Assembly: GCA_046518185.1 (NCBI GenBank)
Contig: JBKGRZ010000006.1
Location: forward strand, 186,001 to 250,000
DNA length: 64,000 nt
Direction of reading: 5' to 3'
Origin: Scandinavium vulneris_A
Lineage (GTDB): Bacteria; Pseudomonadota; Gammaproteobacteria; Enterobacterales; Enterobacteriaceae
The notes beneath the pieces are model-generated. The model had not been told where the DNA came from. It was given only the letters and a program-made list of their open reading frames with translations, and ran no database searches. Below are positions 22,337 through 31,484 of this stretch, piece after piece. Position numbers and translations under genes: made by a program. The first letter of the stretch is position 1. Each line of letters begins with the position of its first letter.

Positions 22337-23977
22337 TACCGCCAGCAGCTGCGGGGTGATGATGCGTAGGAACATCACCAGCGGATACACCGTGGCATAC
22401 GAGAGCGCCGCCGCGCCGCTGGTGGCGTGCAGATTGTTGGCGAAGGCCAGTGCAGGCGGATCGGTCATCGAACCCGCCAGCATGCCGCACAACGTCAGAT
22501 AGTTCATGTTGGCGAACATCCTCGCCAGAATGCCGACCGTCAGCAGCGGGATAGCGGTGATGAAGATGCCGTAGACAATCCAGCTCAGGCCATCGCCTTC
22601 GGTCAGCGTGCGGACAAAATCGCCGCCGGACTTAAGACCGACCACCGCCAAAAACAGCACTATCCCCAGTTCGCGCAGTGCCAGGTTGGCACTCGGCGGC
22701 ATAAACCAGTACAGCTTCCCGATGCTGCCTATGCGTCCGAGGATCAGCGCCATAATCAGCGGCCCGCCCGCCAGACCGAGCTTCAGTGCCACCGGGAAGC
22801 CTGGGATATACAATGGCACCGAACCCAGCAGCACGCCCAGCCCGATACCGATAAACACCGGTAACATCTGTACCTGCTGCAATTTTTGCTGCGCGTTACC
22901 GACCTCCGCCGCCACCGCATCAATCGATGCGGGCCGCCCGACCAGATTGAGGATATCGCCAAACTGCAGACTGGCATTGCTGCTGGCCACCAGTTCGATA
23001 CCCGCGCGATTAAGGCGTGAGATAACCACGTCATAGCGCTGTTTCAGGTGCAGATCGCGGATTTTCTTGCCCAGAACCTTCTCATTGGTGACCACCACGC
23101 GTTCAACTTTGAGGTCGGTACCGCGCGTCGACAGCGACGTTTCCACCTCTTTACCAATCACCAGCTGCGCATTGTGCAAATCCGCAGGCTGACCAACCAG
23201 ATGCAGCAAGTCGCCCACGTGGATCAGCGTCCCGGGCGACGGCACCATCAGCATTTCATCGCGCTTGAGCCGCGAGCAGATAATGTTGTCCCCGTTGAGC
23301 ACCGGCACGTCCTGAATCGCCAGATTGTTAAGGTTAGGGTTTTCGACCCGGATATTGATGGTTTGCAGCAAGACATGACCGTTCCCAACGCTGGTATCAA
23401 ACTGCTGCGCTTCTTTTTCAACGTTGATACGAAAGAACAGCCGCATCAGCCACATGGTCAGCAGAATGCCGCAAATGCCGAACGGATAGGCCATCGCGTA
23501 GCTCATCCCCATTTGATCGACCACGTCGAATGGCACACCCAGGTCACGCAAGATTTGCTGCCCGGCCCCCAGCGCCGGGGTGTTAGTCACCGCCCCGGAG
23601 AAAATGCCGAGCATCACCGGCAAGGGAATGGCAAACAGCTTATGCAGCAGGGCGGTGACCACTCCGCCGAGCAATACAATCAGGATGGCGAACAGGTTAA
23701 GCCGCAGGCCGGAGACGCGAAGCGAAGCGAAAAACCCTGGCCCCACCTGAATACCGATGGTGTAGACGAACAGGATCAGGCCAAACTCCTGAATGAAATG
23801 CAGCATCGGGCCACTGAGCGTGACCCCGGCCTGCTCGATAAAGTGGCCGACGATAATCCCGCCAAACAACACCCCACCGATACCAAACCCCACGCCGCGG
23901 ATTTTGATATTGCCTATCCACAATCCCACCACGGCGACCAGCGCCAGCACGCTGACGGTCAATGCTATGTCACTCAT
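22316..23977 (-). CDS. yidE: YidE, AspT/RCK-type putative transporter
   Basis: A 553-residue membrane protein with two blocks of helices (about residues 4-180 and 370-553) around two TrkA-C (RCK_C) domains. It matches E. coli YidE, of the AspT/YbjL family, and its substrate is unknown. The start at 23977 gives MSDIALTVSVLALVAVVGL; the upstream extension to 24058 lies in the ibpB terminator area and is not protein-like. It is downstream of ibpBA on the same strand, separated by a terminator. Confidence 0.9.
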   Translation of the reverse strand: MSDIALTVSVLALVAVVGLWIGNIKIRGVGFGIGGVLFGGIIVGHFIEQAGVTLSGPMLHFIQEFGLILFVYTIGIQVGPGFFASLRVSGLRLNLFAILIVLLGGVVTALLHKLFAIPLPVMLGIFSGAVTNTPALGAGQQILRDLGVPFDVVDQMGMSYAMAYPFGICGILLTMWLMRLFFRINVEKEAQQFDTSVGNGHVLLQTINIRVENPNLNNLAIQDVPVLNGDNIICSRLKRDEMLMVPSPGTLIHVGDLLHLVGQPADLHNAQLVIGKEVETSLSTRGTDLKVERVVVTNEKVLGKKIRDLHLKQRYDVVISRLNRAGIELVASSNASLQFGDILNLVGRPASIDAVAAEVGNAQQKLQQVQMLPVFIGIGLGVLLGSVPLYIPGFPVALKLGLAGGPLIMALILGRIGSIGKLYWFMPPSANLALRELGIVLFLAVVGLKSGGDFVRTLTEGDGLSWIVYGIFITAIPLLTVGILARMFANMNYLTLCGMLAGSMTDPPALAFANNLHATSGAAALSYATVYPLVMFLRIITPQLLAVLFWGMG

Positions 23978-24056
23978 TATATTTTCCCTGTGAATAACAT
24001 TACGAATAACAGGGATTCTTGCAGAAATCACCGGGGATGTATGGATCGTGGCGCAC

Positions 24057-24082
24057 AAAAAAGCCCCGACTGGCGGGGCTTC
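24057..24082 (-). terminator. terminator of ibpAB
   Basis: On the minus strand AAGCCCCGCCAGTCGGGGCTT forms a seven- to eight-pair stem followed by TTTT, 16 bases after the ibpB stop. Confidence 0.8.
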
Positions 24083-24097
24083 GTGAGTGCTAAAACC

Positions 24098-24526
24098 TTA
24101 GCTATTTAACGCCGGGCGTTCGCTGATGGCGATCCGCTGTGGGGCGATGGCTTCTGGCACGTTACGGGTTAAATCAATGTGCAGCAGCCCGTTGGTAAAG
24201 GTCGCCCCGCTGACTTCCATATGTTCAGCCAGGGTGAAACTCAAATTGAATGCCTGCATCACCAGCCCCTGATGAAGGTAGGACGGCTCTTTCTCAGGCT
24301 TGGTCGGGTTACCTTTAATCGTCAGACGGGTACCTTCCAGCTGGATGTCCAACTCATCCTGACGGAAGCCCGCCAGCGCCAGGGTGATGCGATAGTGGTT
24401 ATCGTCGCTCTTTTCGATGTTATACGGTGGGAAACCTTGGGCATCACCGGTATTGAGCATGGCGTTGGCCAGTTTATCGAAGCCAATCCACTGACGCAGC
24501 ATCGGGGTTAAATCGTAATTACGCAT
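24098..24526 (-). CDS. ibpB: small heat-shock protein IbpB
   Basis: A 142-residue alpha-crystallin-type holdase. The alpha-crystallin domain covers about residues 38-125, with NVEK-type strand NIEKSDDNHYRITLALAGF and the C-terminal IAPQRIAI carrying the IxI anchor (I-A-I) for oligomer formation. It acts with IbpA on aggregating proteins to ease ClpB/DnaK refolding. It is cotranscribed downstream of ibpA with a 111-bp gap. Confidence 0.95.
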   Translation of the reverse strand: MRNYDLTPMLRQWIGFDKLANAMLNTGDAQGFPPYNIEKSDDNHYRITLALAGFRQDELDIQLEGTRLTIKGNPTKPEKEPSYLHQGLVMQAFNLSFTLAEHMEVSGATFTNGLLHIDLTRNVPEAIAPQRIAISERPALNS

Positions 24527-24637
24527 GGTGTTTCTCCTTCTAAGAAGCGAGTGTGTACCTGCAAGTTCTGGACTCGCAGTTGCTCCCTTACGGCGAGCAT
24601 GGGGTTGTCGTTGGGCGGCGAAGGCCGCCCGTCAGAA

Positions 24638-25051
24638 TCAGTTTATTTCGATCCGGCGCGGTTTGTTGGCTTCAGGAACCACGCGCTGCAAATCGATGTA
24701 CAGCAGGCCGTTTACCAGGTTGGCACCTTTAACATGAATATTTTCTGCCAGCTGGAATTTGCGCTCAAAGTTGCGTTCGGCGATGCCCTGATACAGATAG
24801 GTACGTTCTTTTTGTTCATCAGGGTGAGAGCCTTTGACCACCAGCAGGTTATCCTGGGCGGTAATGTCCAGCTCGCTTTCGGCAAATCCGGCCACCGCAA
24901 TGGCGATGCGGTAATGGTTTTCGTCTACTAATTCAACGTTGTACGGAGGATATCCGCCGTTGCTCTGGCTCTGGTTGTTTTCGAGCAGGTTAAACAGACG
25001 GTCAAAACCAATCGCGGAACGGTACAGCGGGGAAAGATCGAAGTTACGCAT
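24638..25051 (-). CDS. ibpA: small heat-shock protein IbpA
   Basis: A 137-residue alpha-crystallin-type protein starting MRNFDLSPLYRSAIGFDRLF, almost as in E. coli. The C-terminal end KPRRIEIN contains the I-E-I anchor. It forms mixed assemblies with IbpB on denatured protein. Expression is set by a sigma-32 promoter and, by homology, a ROSE-type RNA thermometer in its leader. Confidence 0.96.
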   Translation of the reverse strand: MRNFDLSPLYRSAIGFDRLFNLLENNQSQSNGGYPPYNVELVDENHYRIAIAVAGFAESELDITAQDNLLVVKGSHPDEQKERTYLYQGIAERNFERKFQLAENIHVKGANLVNGLLYIDLQRVVPEANKPRRIEIN

Positions 25052-25186
25052 AATCTAAAAGCTCCTGAAATCAGCGAGAATACACAGACCTTCCACAATG
25101 GACAGGTCACGCGCCCCAAACACCCCTCAGGCATGTTCGTTAGTGGGCCACACTCTTAAAATGGGATTTCTGGAACGTTTATCAAG
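25052..25186 (-). promoter_or_regulatory. sigma-32 promoter and RNA-thermometer leader of ibpA
   Basis: CTTGAT (25181-25186) and CCCATTTT (25158-25165) on the minus strand, 15 bp apart, match the sigma-32 pattern CTTGAA-N13-15-CCCCATNT. The leader is about 100 nt and ends TTTCAGGAGCTTTTAGATT before ATG, so the Shine-Dalgarno AGGAG can pair with upstream U-rich bases as in the known ROSE elements. Confidence 0.75.
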
Positions 25187-25361
25187 GGTACCTGTCTTAC
25201 TTTTTTTGCACTTTCGGTCACAGGACATAGACTGAAAGACTGCACAGGCAGGGAAAGTGCGACAGGCGCCACAGAGCGCTGGTTTCGGACTATTTATTTT
25301 TTCAGCGGGCCGTTATAACCCGATACACAAGCACTTCGCGTGCTGGCCAAGATGATAACGC
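25187..25361. other. ibpA-yidQ intergenic region
   Basis: Together with the ibpA leader this makes a 310-base divergent gap. No gene was seen; it must hold the yidQ promoter. Confidence 0.4.
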
Positions 25362-25694
25362 ATGATGAAAATTTTAATTTTGTTACCCGTTTTATGTTCA
25401 GGGATGATGGCACTGACAGGTTGCTCCAGCGTGATGTCTCACACCGGTGGCAAAGAAGGGACTTACCCAGGCACACGCGCCAGTGCAGAAATGCTGGGCG
25501 ATGAAGCCACCGGCTGGGGAACCAAGTCGCTGGTAGCCCTGGATATGCCCTTCACCGCCGTCGCGGATACGCTGCTGCTGCCGTGGGATCTGTTCCGCAA
25601 AGATAATACCGTTCGCACCCGCGTGGAGAAAAGCGAGAAGGAAACGCAGGCGATGAATGCCGTTATTCCGCCTGCTGCGATGCCAGTGCCATAA
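25362..25694 (+). CDS. yidQ: YidQ/YceK family lipoprotein
   Basis: A 110-residue lipoprotein of the DUF1375 family, matching E. coli YidQ. The lipobox LTGC places the lipidated cysteine at residue 21 and Ser follows, so the outer membrane is expected. The core SSVMSHTGGKEGTYPGTRAS and DMPFTAVADTLLLPWD is the family signature. Two adjacent ATG codons (25362, 25365) can serve as start. The function is unknown. Its stop codon is one base from the convergent yidR stop. Confidence 0.88.
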   Translation: MMKILILLPVLCSGMMALTGCSSVMSHTGGKEGTYPGTRASAEMLGDEATGWGTKSLVALDMPFTAVADTLLLPWDLFRKDNTVRTRVEKSEKETQAMNAVIPPAAMPVP

Positions 25695-25695
25695 G

Positions 25696-26919
25696 TCAGC
25701 CCGCTGTTTTCGCGGCCCACAGCTGGCGATAGCCGTGCGTTTCCTGCATCCAGGCGACGACATCTCCCGTGGGGGAGAAAACCACCGCATCGCCTGACGG
25801 GGGATTTTCATGATCGGCCGTCAAAAAGCGAATCTCGCCGCGCTGCGCATCGCAAAGCGCAATCCGATTTTCCAGCACAAATCCCAGCCATTTCCCTGAC
25901 GGATGCCAGTTGAACGCCGACTGGATGCCGCTGCACTGCGTCAGCTGGCGCAGGCCGCTGCCATCGGCGGCAATCAGCCACAGCTGTACCACGCCCGCGT
26001 CATCGCGCATCAGAAACGCAATGCTGTTGCCCTGGGGATCAGCGCGTACCCAATGGCGCGGCACGTTCACCAGCCCCGGATACGCCCGGTCATGGGTAAA
26101 GGTCAGACGACGCTGAACCACGCCTGCGGGTGGCGCGGGGAGGGTGTTTTCCGTCCCACACAGCGGGGCCTCGCCCGCTTTTTTCCATCCGGCTTCCTCT
26201 GTCGGCAGCGTGACGATAAACAGCTCCGGCACTTTTTCACCACTGAGCGACAGAGTATCGCCGATAAACGCCAGCTGTGAATTGCCGACCCAGCCCTCTT
26301 CATAGGCACGATTGATTTCATCGCTGCACGGCTGCGGCGTCGGAGTGGTCTGGCTGACCAGCACGCTCCAGTGGCTGCCCGCATATTCACGCGGATGATG
26401 GCCCGACGGGGTAACCGGGCCAAACGGCACCGCCACCCCAACGTTGCGCAAATCCAGCGCCGGGTCGCGCTCACGCAGTACGTGATCGTTATAGGTAAAG
26501 CTCACGTTCTCGCCGTTCGGGCTATACACATGAACATGACTGCCGCCGCGCAGCGCGCCCGCTGTAAACGGCGGCGTGATATCCATCGCATCGAGATTAT
26601 GGGTGTCGCCCTGAGACGTCACCACGCCACGACGGTGGTGAAAATCGTACTGCCAGGTCGCATCCGGGTGTTCCGGGCCATGAATGAAGACGTAACGTTC
26701 GTCCTGCGGATGCACTGTAACTACGCCCACATGGGCCCCGTCGGTGGCTCGGTAAATCACCTCTGTTTCGCCGCTGTGGATATTGACGCGCTCAATGGTT
26801 TCCCCGGTAAACGAAGCGCCGGAAGGACGCACGTCGAACACCAGCCATTGGCCGTCAGGCGTCCAGGTTTGGGTGTTGGTTAACTGGTGATGGCGGGAGG
26901 CAAAAGTGATTTGTTTCAT
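25696..26919 (-). CDS. yidR: DUF3748 beta-propeller-like protein YidR
   Basis: A 407-residue cytoplasmic protein related to TolB-type beta-propellers, matching E. coli YidR. Repeated strands such as WTPDGQWLVFDVRP, FNWHPSGKWLGFV and VFSPTGDVVAWM are WD40/TolB-like blades. The start at 26919 (MKQITFASRHHQL) is chosen because GGTACC-type sequence with GGAGG lies upstream and the E. coli protein begins there; the ORF extends to 26961 without family similarity. The function is unknown. Confidence 0.85.
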   Translation of the reverse strand: MKQITFASRHHQLTNTQTWTPDGQWLVFDVRPSGASFTGETIERVNIHSGETEVIYRATDGAHVGVVTVHPQDERYVFIHGPEHPDATWQYDFHHRRGVVTSQGDTHNLDAMDITPPFTAGALRGGSHVHVYSPNGENVSFTYNDHVLRERDPALDLRNVGVAVPFGPVTPSGHHPREYAGSHWSVLVSQTTPTPQPCSDEINRAYEEGWVGNSQLAFIGDTLSLSGEKVPELFIVTLPTEEAGWKKAGEAPLCGTENTLPAPPAGVVQRRLTFTHDRAYPGLVNVPRHWVRADPQGNSIAFLMRDDAGVVQLWLIAADGSGLRQLTQCSGIQSAFNWHPSGKWLGFVLENRIALCDAQRGEIRFLTADHENPPSGDAVVFSPTGDVVAWMQETHGYRQLWAAKTAG

Positions 26920-26977
26920 GGAGGTACCCTGATGCGCGTTGGTTGCATCAGGGTATAGCAAAGCCTGGTGCTTTACA

Positions 26978-27790
26978 TCAGTTCAGGACGAACTTCTCAA
27001 TCGCGTAGGCTACGCCGTCTTCCAGGTTGGATTTGGTGACAAAGTTAGCGACCTCTTTCACCGAAGGAATGGCGTTTTCCATCGCCACGCCCATGCCTGC
27101 GTATTCGATCATCGCGATGTCATTTTCCTGGTCGCCCAGCGTCATGACCTCTTCCGGCTTGATACCCAGCGTATCGGCCAGCGATTTCACACCCGTGCCT
27201 TTATTGACGCGTTTATCGAGGATTTCGAGGAAGTACGGCGCACTTTTCAGCACGGTGTATTTCTCTTTCACTTCTGCCGGAATGCGGGAAATGGCCTTGT
27301 CGAGAATCGCGGGTTCATCAATCATCATCACTTTCAGCAGCTGAATATCGCGATCCATGTTTTCCGCTTCGCAGAACACCAGCGGGATAGTCGCCACGTA
27401 GGATTCATGCACGGTGTAGTAGCTCACGTCGCGGTTGGCGGTGTACAGCGTGTTGCGATCGAGCGCGTGGAAGTGGGAACCCACCTCGCGGGAAAGCTGT
27501 TCCAGATAGCGGTAATCATCGTAACTCAATGCCGTTTGCGCCACCGTGCTGCCGTCGCTGGCTTTCTGCACCAGAGCGCCGTTGTAGGTGATGCAGTAAT
27601 CGCCTTCCTGCTCCATGTGCAGTTCTTTCAGATAGTTATGGACACCCGCATACGGGCGACCGGTACACAGCACCACCTTCACGCCGCGTTCACGCGCCGC
27701 TGCAATGGCCTTTTTAACCGCCGGAGAAATAGTATGGTCGGGCAGTAGCAACGTTCCGTCCATGTCGATTGCAATGAGTTTGATAGCCAT
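26978..27790 (-). CDS. yidA: HAD sugar phosphatase YidA
   Basis: A 270-residue Cof-type HAD phosphatase. The nucleophile motif is D9-MDGT (AIDMDGTLLL), the last motif GDQENDIAMIEYAG binds Mg. E. coli YidA hydrolyses sugar phosphates such as erythrose-4-phosphate and alpha-glucose-1-phosphate. In E. coli yidB separates it from gyrB and the dgo genes lie beyond; both are absent here. Confidence 0.93.
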   Translation of the reverse strand: MAIKLIAIDMDGTLLLPDHTISPAVKKAIAAARERGVKVVLCTGRPYAGVHNYLKELHMEQEGDYCITYNGALVQKASDGSTVAQTALSYDDYRYLEQLSREVGSHFHALDRNTLYTANRDVSYYTVHESYVATIPLVFCEAENMDRDIQLLKVMMIDEPAILDKAISRIPAEVKEKYTVLKSAPYFLEILDKRVNKGTGVKSLADTLGIKPEEVMTLGDQENDIAMIEYAGMGVAMENAIPSVKEVANFVTKSNLEDGVAYAIEKFVLN

Positions 27791-27913
27791 AGGATCCCCG
27801 AGATAAGTGAGTTCTTACTCATGCTAACGCGATTTAGCTCAAAAAACAGCAAAAGAGTCGGGATAAAAGGGGGATGGGGATAGAGGGGAATATCCTCTTT
27901 TGCGGCAATAAAA

Positions 27914-27945
27914 AGCCCGGTGCGCTCACGCTTACCGGGCCTACG
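27914..27945. repeat. REP unit between yidA and gyrB
   Basis: AGCCCGGTGCGCTCACGCTTACCGGGCCTACG is a complete REP-type palindrome downstream of gyrB, in a 177-bp gap with no other feature seen. Confidence 0.7.
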
Positions 27946-27967
27946 ACATTATTGCAGAACACGGATA

Positions 27968-30382
27968 TTAAATATCGATGTTCGCCGCTTTCAGGGCGTT
28001 CTCTTCGATAAACGCGCGACGCGGTTCAACGGCATCACCCATCAGGGTGGTGAACAGCTGATCGGCGGCGATAGCGTCTTTGACGGTCACGCGCAGCATA
28101 CGGCGGCTTTCTGGATCCATGGTGGTTTCCCACAGCTGATCCGGGTTCATTTCACCCAGACCTTTATAACGCTGAATAGACAGACCGCGACGTGACTCTT
28201 TCACCAGCCATTCCAGCGCCTGCTCGAAGCTGGCAACCGGCTGACGACGCTCGCCACGTTCGATAAACGCATCTTCCTCGATCAGGCCACGCAGCTTCTC
28301 GCCGAGCGTACAGATACGACGGTATTCGCCACCGGTAACGAACTCCTGATCCAGCGGATAATCAGTATCCACACCGTGAGTACGCACGCGGATAATAGGC
28401 TCGAACAGGTGCTGCTCGGCGTTCTCACGAACGTCAAACTGCCACATGCTGCCCGCCTGCTCGATTTCGTTGAGCTCAGTGACCAGTTGGTTCACCCAGC
28501 GGGTCACTTTCTGCTCATCGCTCAGCTCAGCTTCTGCCAACGTTGGCTGGTAGATCAGGGCTTTCAGCAGCGAACGCGGGAAACGACGCTCCATACGGCC
28601 AATCATTTTCTGAGCCGCGTTGAATTCGGCAACCAGTTTTTCCAGCGCCTCACCAGCCAGGGCCGGAGCACTGGCGTTGGTGTGCAGAGTGGCACCGTCA
28701 AGCGCGATAGAGATTTGGTACTGATCCATCGCTTCGTCGTCTTTAATGTACTGTTCCTGCTTACCTTTCTTCACTTTGTACAGCGGCGGCTGCGCGATAT
28801 ACACGTGGCCACGCTCGACAATTTCCGGCATCTGACGGTAGAAGAAGGTCAACAGCAGCGTACGGATGTGCGAACCATCGACGTCGGCATCGGTCATGAT
28901 GATGATGCTGTGATAGCGCAGTTTGTCCGGATTGTATTCGTCACGACCAATGCCACAGCCCAGGGCTGTGATAAGCGTCGCCACTTCCTGCGAGGAGAGC
29001 ATTTTATCGAAACGCGCTTTCTCAACGTTGAGGATTTTACCCTTCAGCGGCAGAATCGCCTGGTTCTTACGGTTACGGCCCTGCTTCGCAGACCCGCCCG
29101 CAGAGTCCCCTTCCACGAGGTACAGTTCGGACAGTGCCGGGTCACGTTCCTGACAGTCCGCCAGTTTGCCCGGGAGGCCTGCTAAGTCCAGCGCGCCTTT
29201 ACGACGGGTCATTTCACGGGCTTTACGCGCCGCTTCACGGGCACGTGCCGCATCAATAATTTTGCCGACCACGATTTTCGCATCGGACGGATTTTCCAGC
29301 AGGTATTCCGCCAGCAGTTCGTTCATCTGCTGTTCAACCGCGGTTTTCACTTCGGAAGAAACCAGCTTGTCTTTGGTCTGCGAGGAGAATTTCGGATCCG
29401 GCACTTTCACCGACACGACGGCAATCAGACCTTCACGGGCATCGTCCCCGGTGGCACTGACTTTGGCTTTTTTGCTGTAGCCTTCTTTGTCCATGTAGGC
29501 GTTCAGGGTACGGGTCATCGCCGCACGGAACCCCGCCAAGTGTGTGCCGCCATCGCGCTGTGGAATGTTGTTGGTGAAGCAGTAGATGTTTTCCTGGAAA
29601 CCATCGTTCCACTGCAGCGCCACTTCCACGCCGATACCGTCTTTTTCGGTGGAGAAGTAGAAGATATTCGGGTGAATTGGCGTTTTGTTTTTGTTCAGAT
29701 ACTCAACGAACGCTTTGATGCCGCCTTCGTAGTGGAAATGATCTTCTTTGCCATCACGCTTGTCGCGCAGACGAATCGACACGCCGGAGTTCAGGAACGA
29801 CAGCTCGCGCAGGCGTTTAGCCAGAATTTCGTATTCGAATTCGATGACGTTGGTGAAGGTTTCGTAGCTCGGCCAGAAACGGACCTGAGTCCCGGTGGCT
29901 TCGGTTTCGCCAGTCACTGCCAGCGGAGCCTGCGGCACGCCGTGGACGTAAATCTGCTGGTGGACTTTGCCTTCGCGGCGAATCACCAGTTCCAGCTTCT
30001 GCGACAGGGCGTTTACGACGGAAACGCCGACGCCGTGCAGACCACCGGACACTTTGTAGGAGTTATCATCGAATTTACCGCCTGCGTGCAGGACGGTCAT
30101 GATCACTTCCGCCGCAGAAACACCCTCTTCCGGGTGAATGCCGGTCGGAATACCACGGCCATCATCCGTTACGGAAACGGAGTTATCGGCGTGAATGGTG
30201 ACCACGATGTCTTTACAGTGACCCGCGAGCGCTTCGTCGATAGCGTTATCCACGACCTCGAATACCATGTGGTGCAGACCGGTGCCGTCATCCGTGTCGC
30301 CGATATACATACCCGGGCGCTTACGCACCGCATCCAGCCCTTTCAGGACTTTGATACTGGAGGAGTCATAAGAATTCGACAT
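27968..30382 (-). CDS. gyrB: DNA gyrase subunit B
   Basis: An 804-residue ATPase subunit of gyrase, the same length as in E. coli. The GHKL ATP site is visible as EVVDNAIDEALAG and DDGRGIPTGIHPE plus GGLHGVGVSVVNALS; the TOPRIM motif is EGDSAGGSAKQGRNRKNQAI with DADVDGSHIRTL. It introduces negative supercoils with GyrA and is the quinolone/coumarin target. The ATG at 30382 is preferred over the TTG three bases upstream. It follows recF by 28 bp and is part of the dnaA-dnaN-recF-gyrB cluster. Confidence 0.98.
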   Translation of the reverse strand: MSNSYDSSSIKVLKGLDAVRKRPGMYIGDTDDGTGLHHMVFEVVDNAIDEALAGHCKDIVVTIHADNSVSVTDDGRGIPTGIHPEEGVSAAEVIMTVLHAGGKFDDNSYKVSGGLHGVGVSVVNALSQKLELVIRREGKVHQQIYVHGVPQAPLAVTGETEATGTQVRFWPSYETFTNVIEFEYEILAKRLRELSFLNSGVSIRLRDKRDGKEDHFHYEGGIKAFVEYLNKNKTPIHPNIFYFSTEKDGIGVEVALQWNDGFQENIYCFTNNIPQRDGGTHLAGFRAAMTRTLNAYMDKEGYSKKAKVSATGDDAREGLIAVVSVKVPDPKFSSQTKDKLVSSEVKTAVEQQMNELLAEYLLENPSDAKIVVGKIIDAARAREAARKAREMTRRKGALDLAGLPGKLADCQERDPALSELYLVEGDSAGGSAKQGRNRKNQAILPLKGKILNVEKARFDKMLSSQEVATLITALGCGIGRDEYNPDKLRYHSIIIMTDADVDGSHIRTLLLTFFYRQMPEIVERGHVYIAQPPLYKVKKGKQEQYIKDDEAMDQYQISIALDGATLHTNASAPALAGEALEKLVAEFNAAQKMIGRMERRFPRSLLKALIYQPTLAEAELSDEQKVTRWVNQLVTELNEIEQAGSMWQFDVRENAEQHLFEPIIRVRTHGVDTDYPLDQEFVTGGEYRRICTLGEKLRGLIEEDAFIERGERRQPVASFEQALEWLVKESRRGLSIQRYKGLGEMNPDQLWETTMDPESRRMLRVTVKDAIAADQLFTTLMGDAVEPRRAFIEENALKAANIDI

Positions 30383-30410
30383 CAACGTTTCTCGCTCATT
30401 TAAACTTGGG

Positions 30411-31484
30411 TTAATCCGTTATTTTACCTTTTTCCACGCTGAACATCTTCGAATTTTTGTCCGACATGTCCATTACGTGTTCAGCGCTAATCGCACTGAC
30501 AAAAACCTGCGACTCGGTCGCTTTGAGCCTGCTTGCTAACAGACCGCGGCGCTCGTCATCAAGTTCCGAGGCAAAATCATCTATGAGGTACAGGCAGCGT
30601 CGCCCGCTTTCACGGGTCAGAAACTCACCTTGCGCCAGACGTAAGGCGCACATCAGCAGTTTGAGCTGCCCTCGCGAAAGTGTGTCCTCCACCGGTGCGC
30701 CATCAGCACGAATGCGGAAATCCGCTTTGTGCGGCCCGTGGGCGGTGTAGGTCAGCATACGATCGCGCTCGAAATTCCGTTCAAGCACCTCAGAATAGTC
30801 GGTCTCTTTTTCCCAGCCACGCTGGAAAGAAAAGCTGAGACTGAACTCAGGAAGAAACTGTTTGCAGGTATCTGCCATATCTTCGGCGATGCCTGCGCTG
30901 TACTCCGCTCGCCATTGGCTGATTTGCTCTGCCAGCGGAATAAGTTCGAGATCCCACGGGCGCAGCTGCGCGTAGCGGGTTACCTGACGCAATGCGGCGT
31001 TACGCTGTTTCAGCAAACGCTTGAGATTGCTCCAGGCGGTAAAGAAACCGGCTTCGTTGTGAAAGCATCCCCAATCAAGGAACGCTCTTCTGTATTTGGG
31101 GCCGCCGTTGAGTAATGTAAACCCTTCGGGGGTGATGAGCTGCATAGGCATCAACAGCGCCAGCTCGGCCACCTTGTGACCGTCGGTGCCGTCGATGCGG
31201 ACTTTGCTGTCGCCCTGTTTGTCTTTGGTGAGGCCAATCGAGATTTCGCGTTCCTGGCCCTGCAAGCGCCCGTGTAAGACAAAGGACTCCTGCTCGTGGC
31301 GGATCACGCGGCCTATCTGCAAACTGCGAAACGCCCGACCGTGGCCGAGCGTATAGATGGCTTCCAGCACGCTGGTTTTGCCACTGCCGTTAGCGCCGAC
31401 CAGAAAGTTAAAGCCAGGGGATAGTGCAAGATCCGCGCTCTCGATGTTGCGAAAGTCGCGGATCAACAAGCGGGTTAACGCCAT
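30411..31484 (-). CDS. recF: DNA repair and gap-binding ATPase RecF
   Basis: A 357-residue SMC-like ATPase that loads RecA at gaps together with RecOR. Walker A is GANGSGKTS near residue 30, the signature motif is LSRGQLKLL and Walker B is CLYLIDDFASELD. It starts within the dnaN stop (TAATG), so it is coupled to dnaN. Confidence 0.97.
   Translation of the reverse strand: MALTRLLIRDFRNIESADLALSPGFNFLVGANGSGKTSVLEAIYTLGHGRAFRSLQIGRVIRHEQESFVLHGRLQGQEREISIGLTKDKQGDSKVRIDGTDGHKVAELALLMPMQLITPEGFTLLNGGPKYRRAFLDWGCFHNEAGFFTAWSNLKRLLKQRNAALRQVTRYAQLRPWDLELIPLAEQISQWRAEYSAGIAEDMADTCKQFLPEFSLSFSFQRGWEKETDYSEVLERNFERDRMLTYTAHGPHKADFRIRADGAPVEDTLSRGQLKLLMCALRLAQGEFLTRESGRRCLYLIDDFASELDDERRGLLASRLKATESQVFVSAISAEHVMDMSDKNSKMFSVEKGKITD

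Noticed and set aside
23048..24109. 353-codon open frame antisense to yidE
   Set aside because: Gln/His/Arg-rich shadow of yidE codons with no family resemblance.
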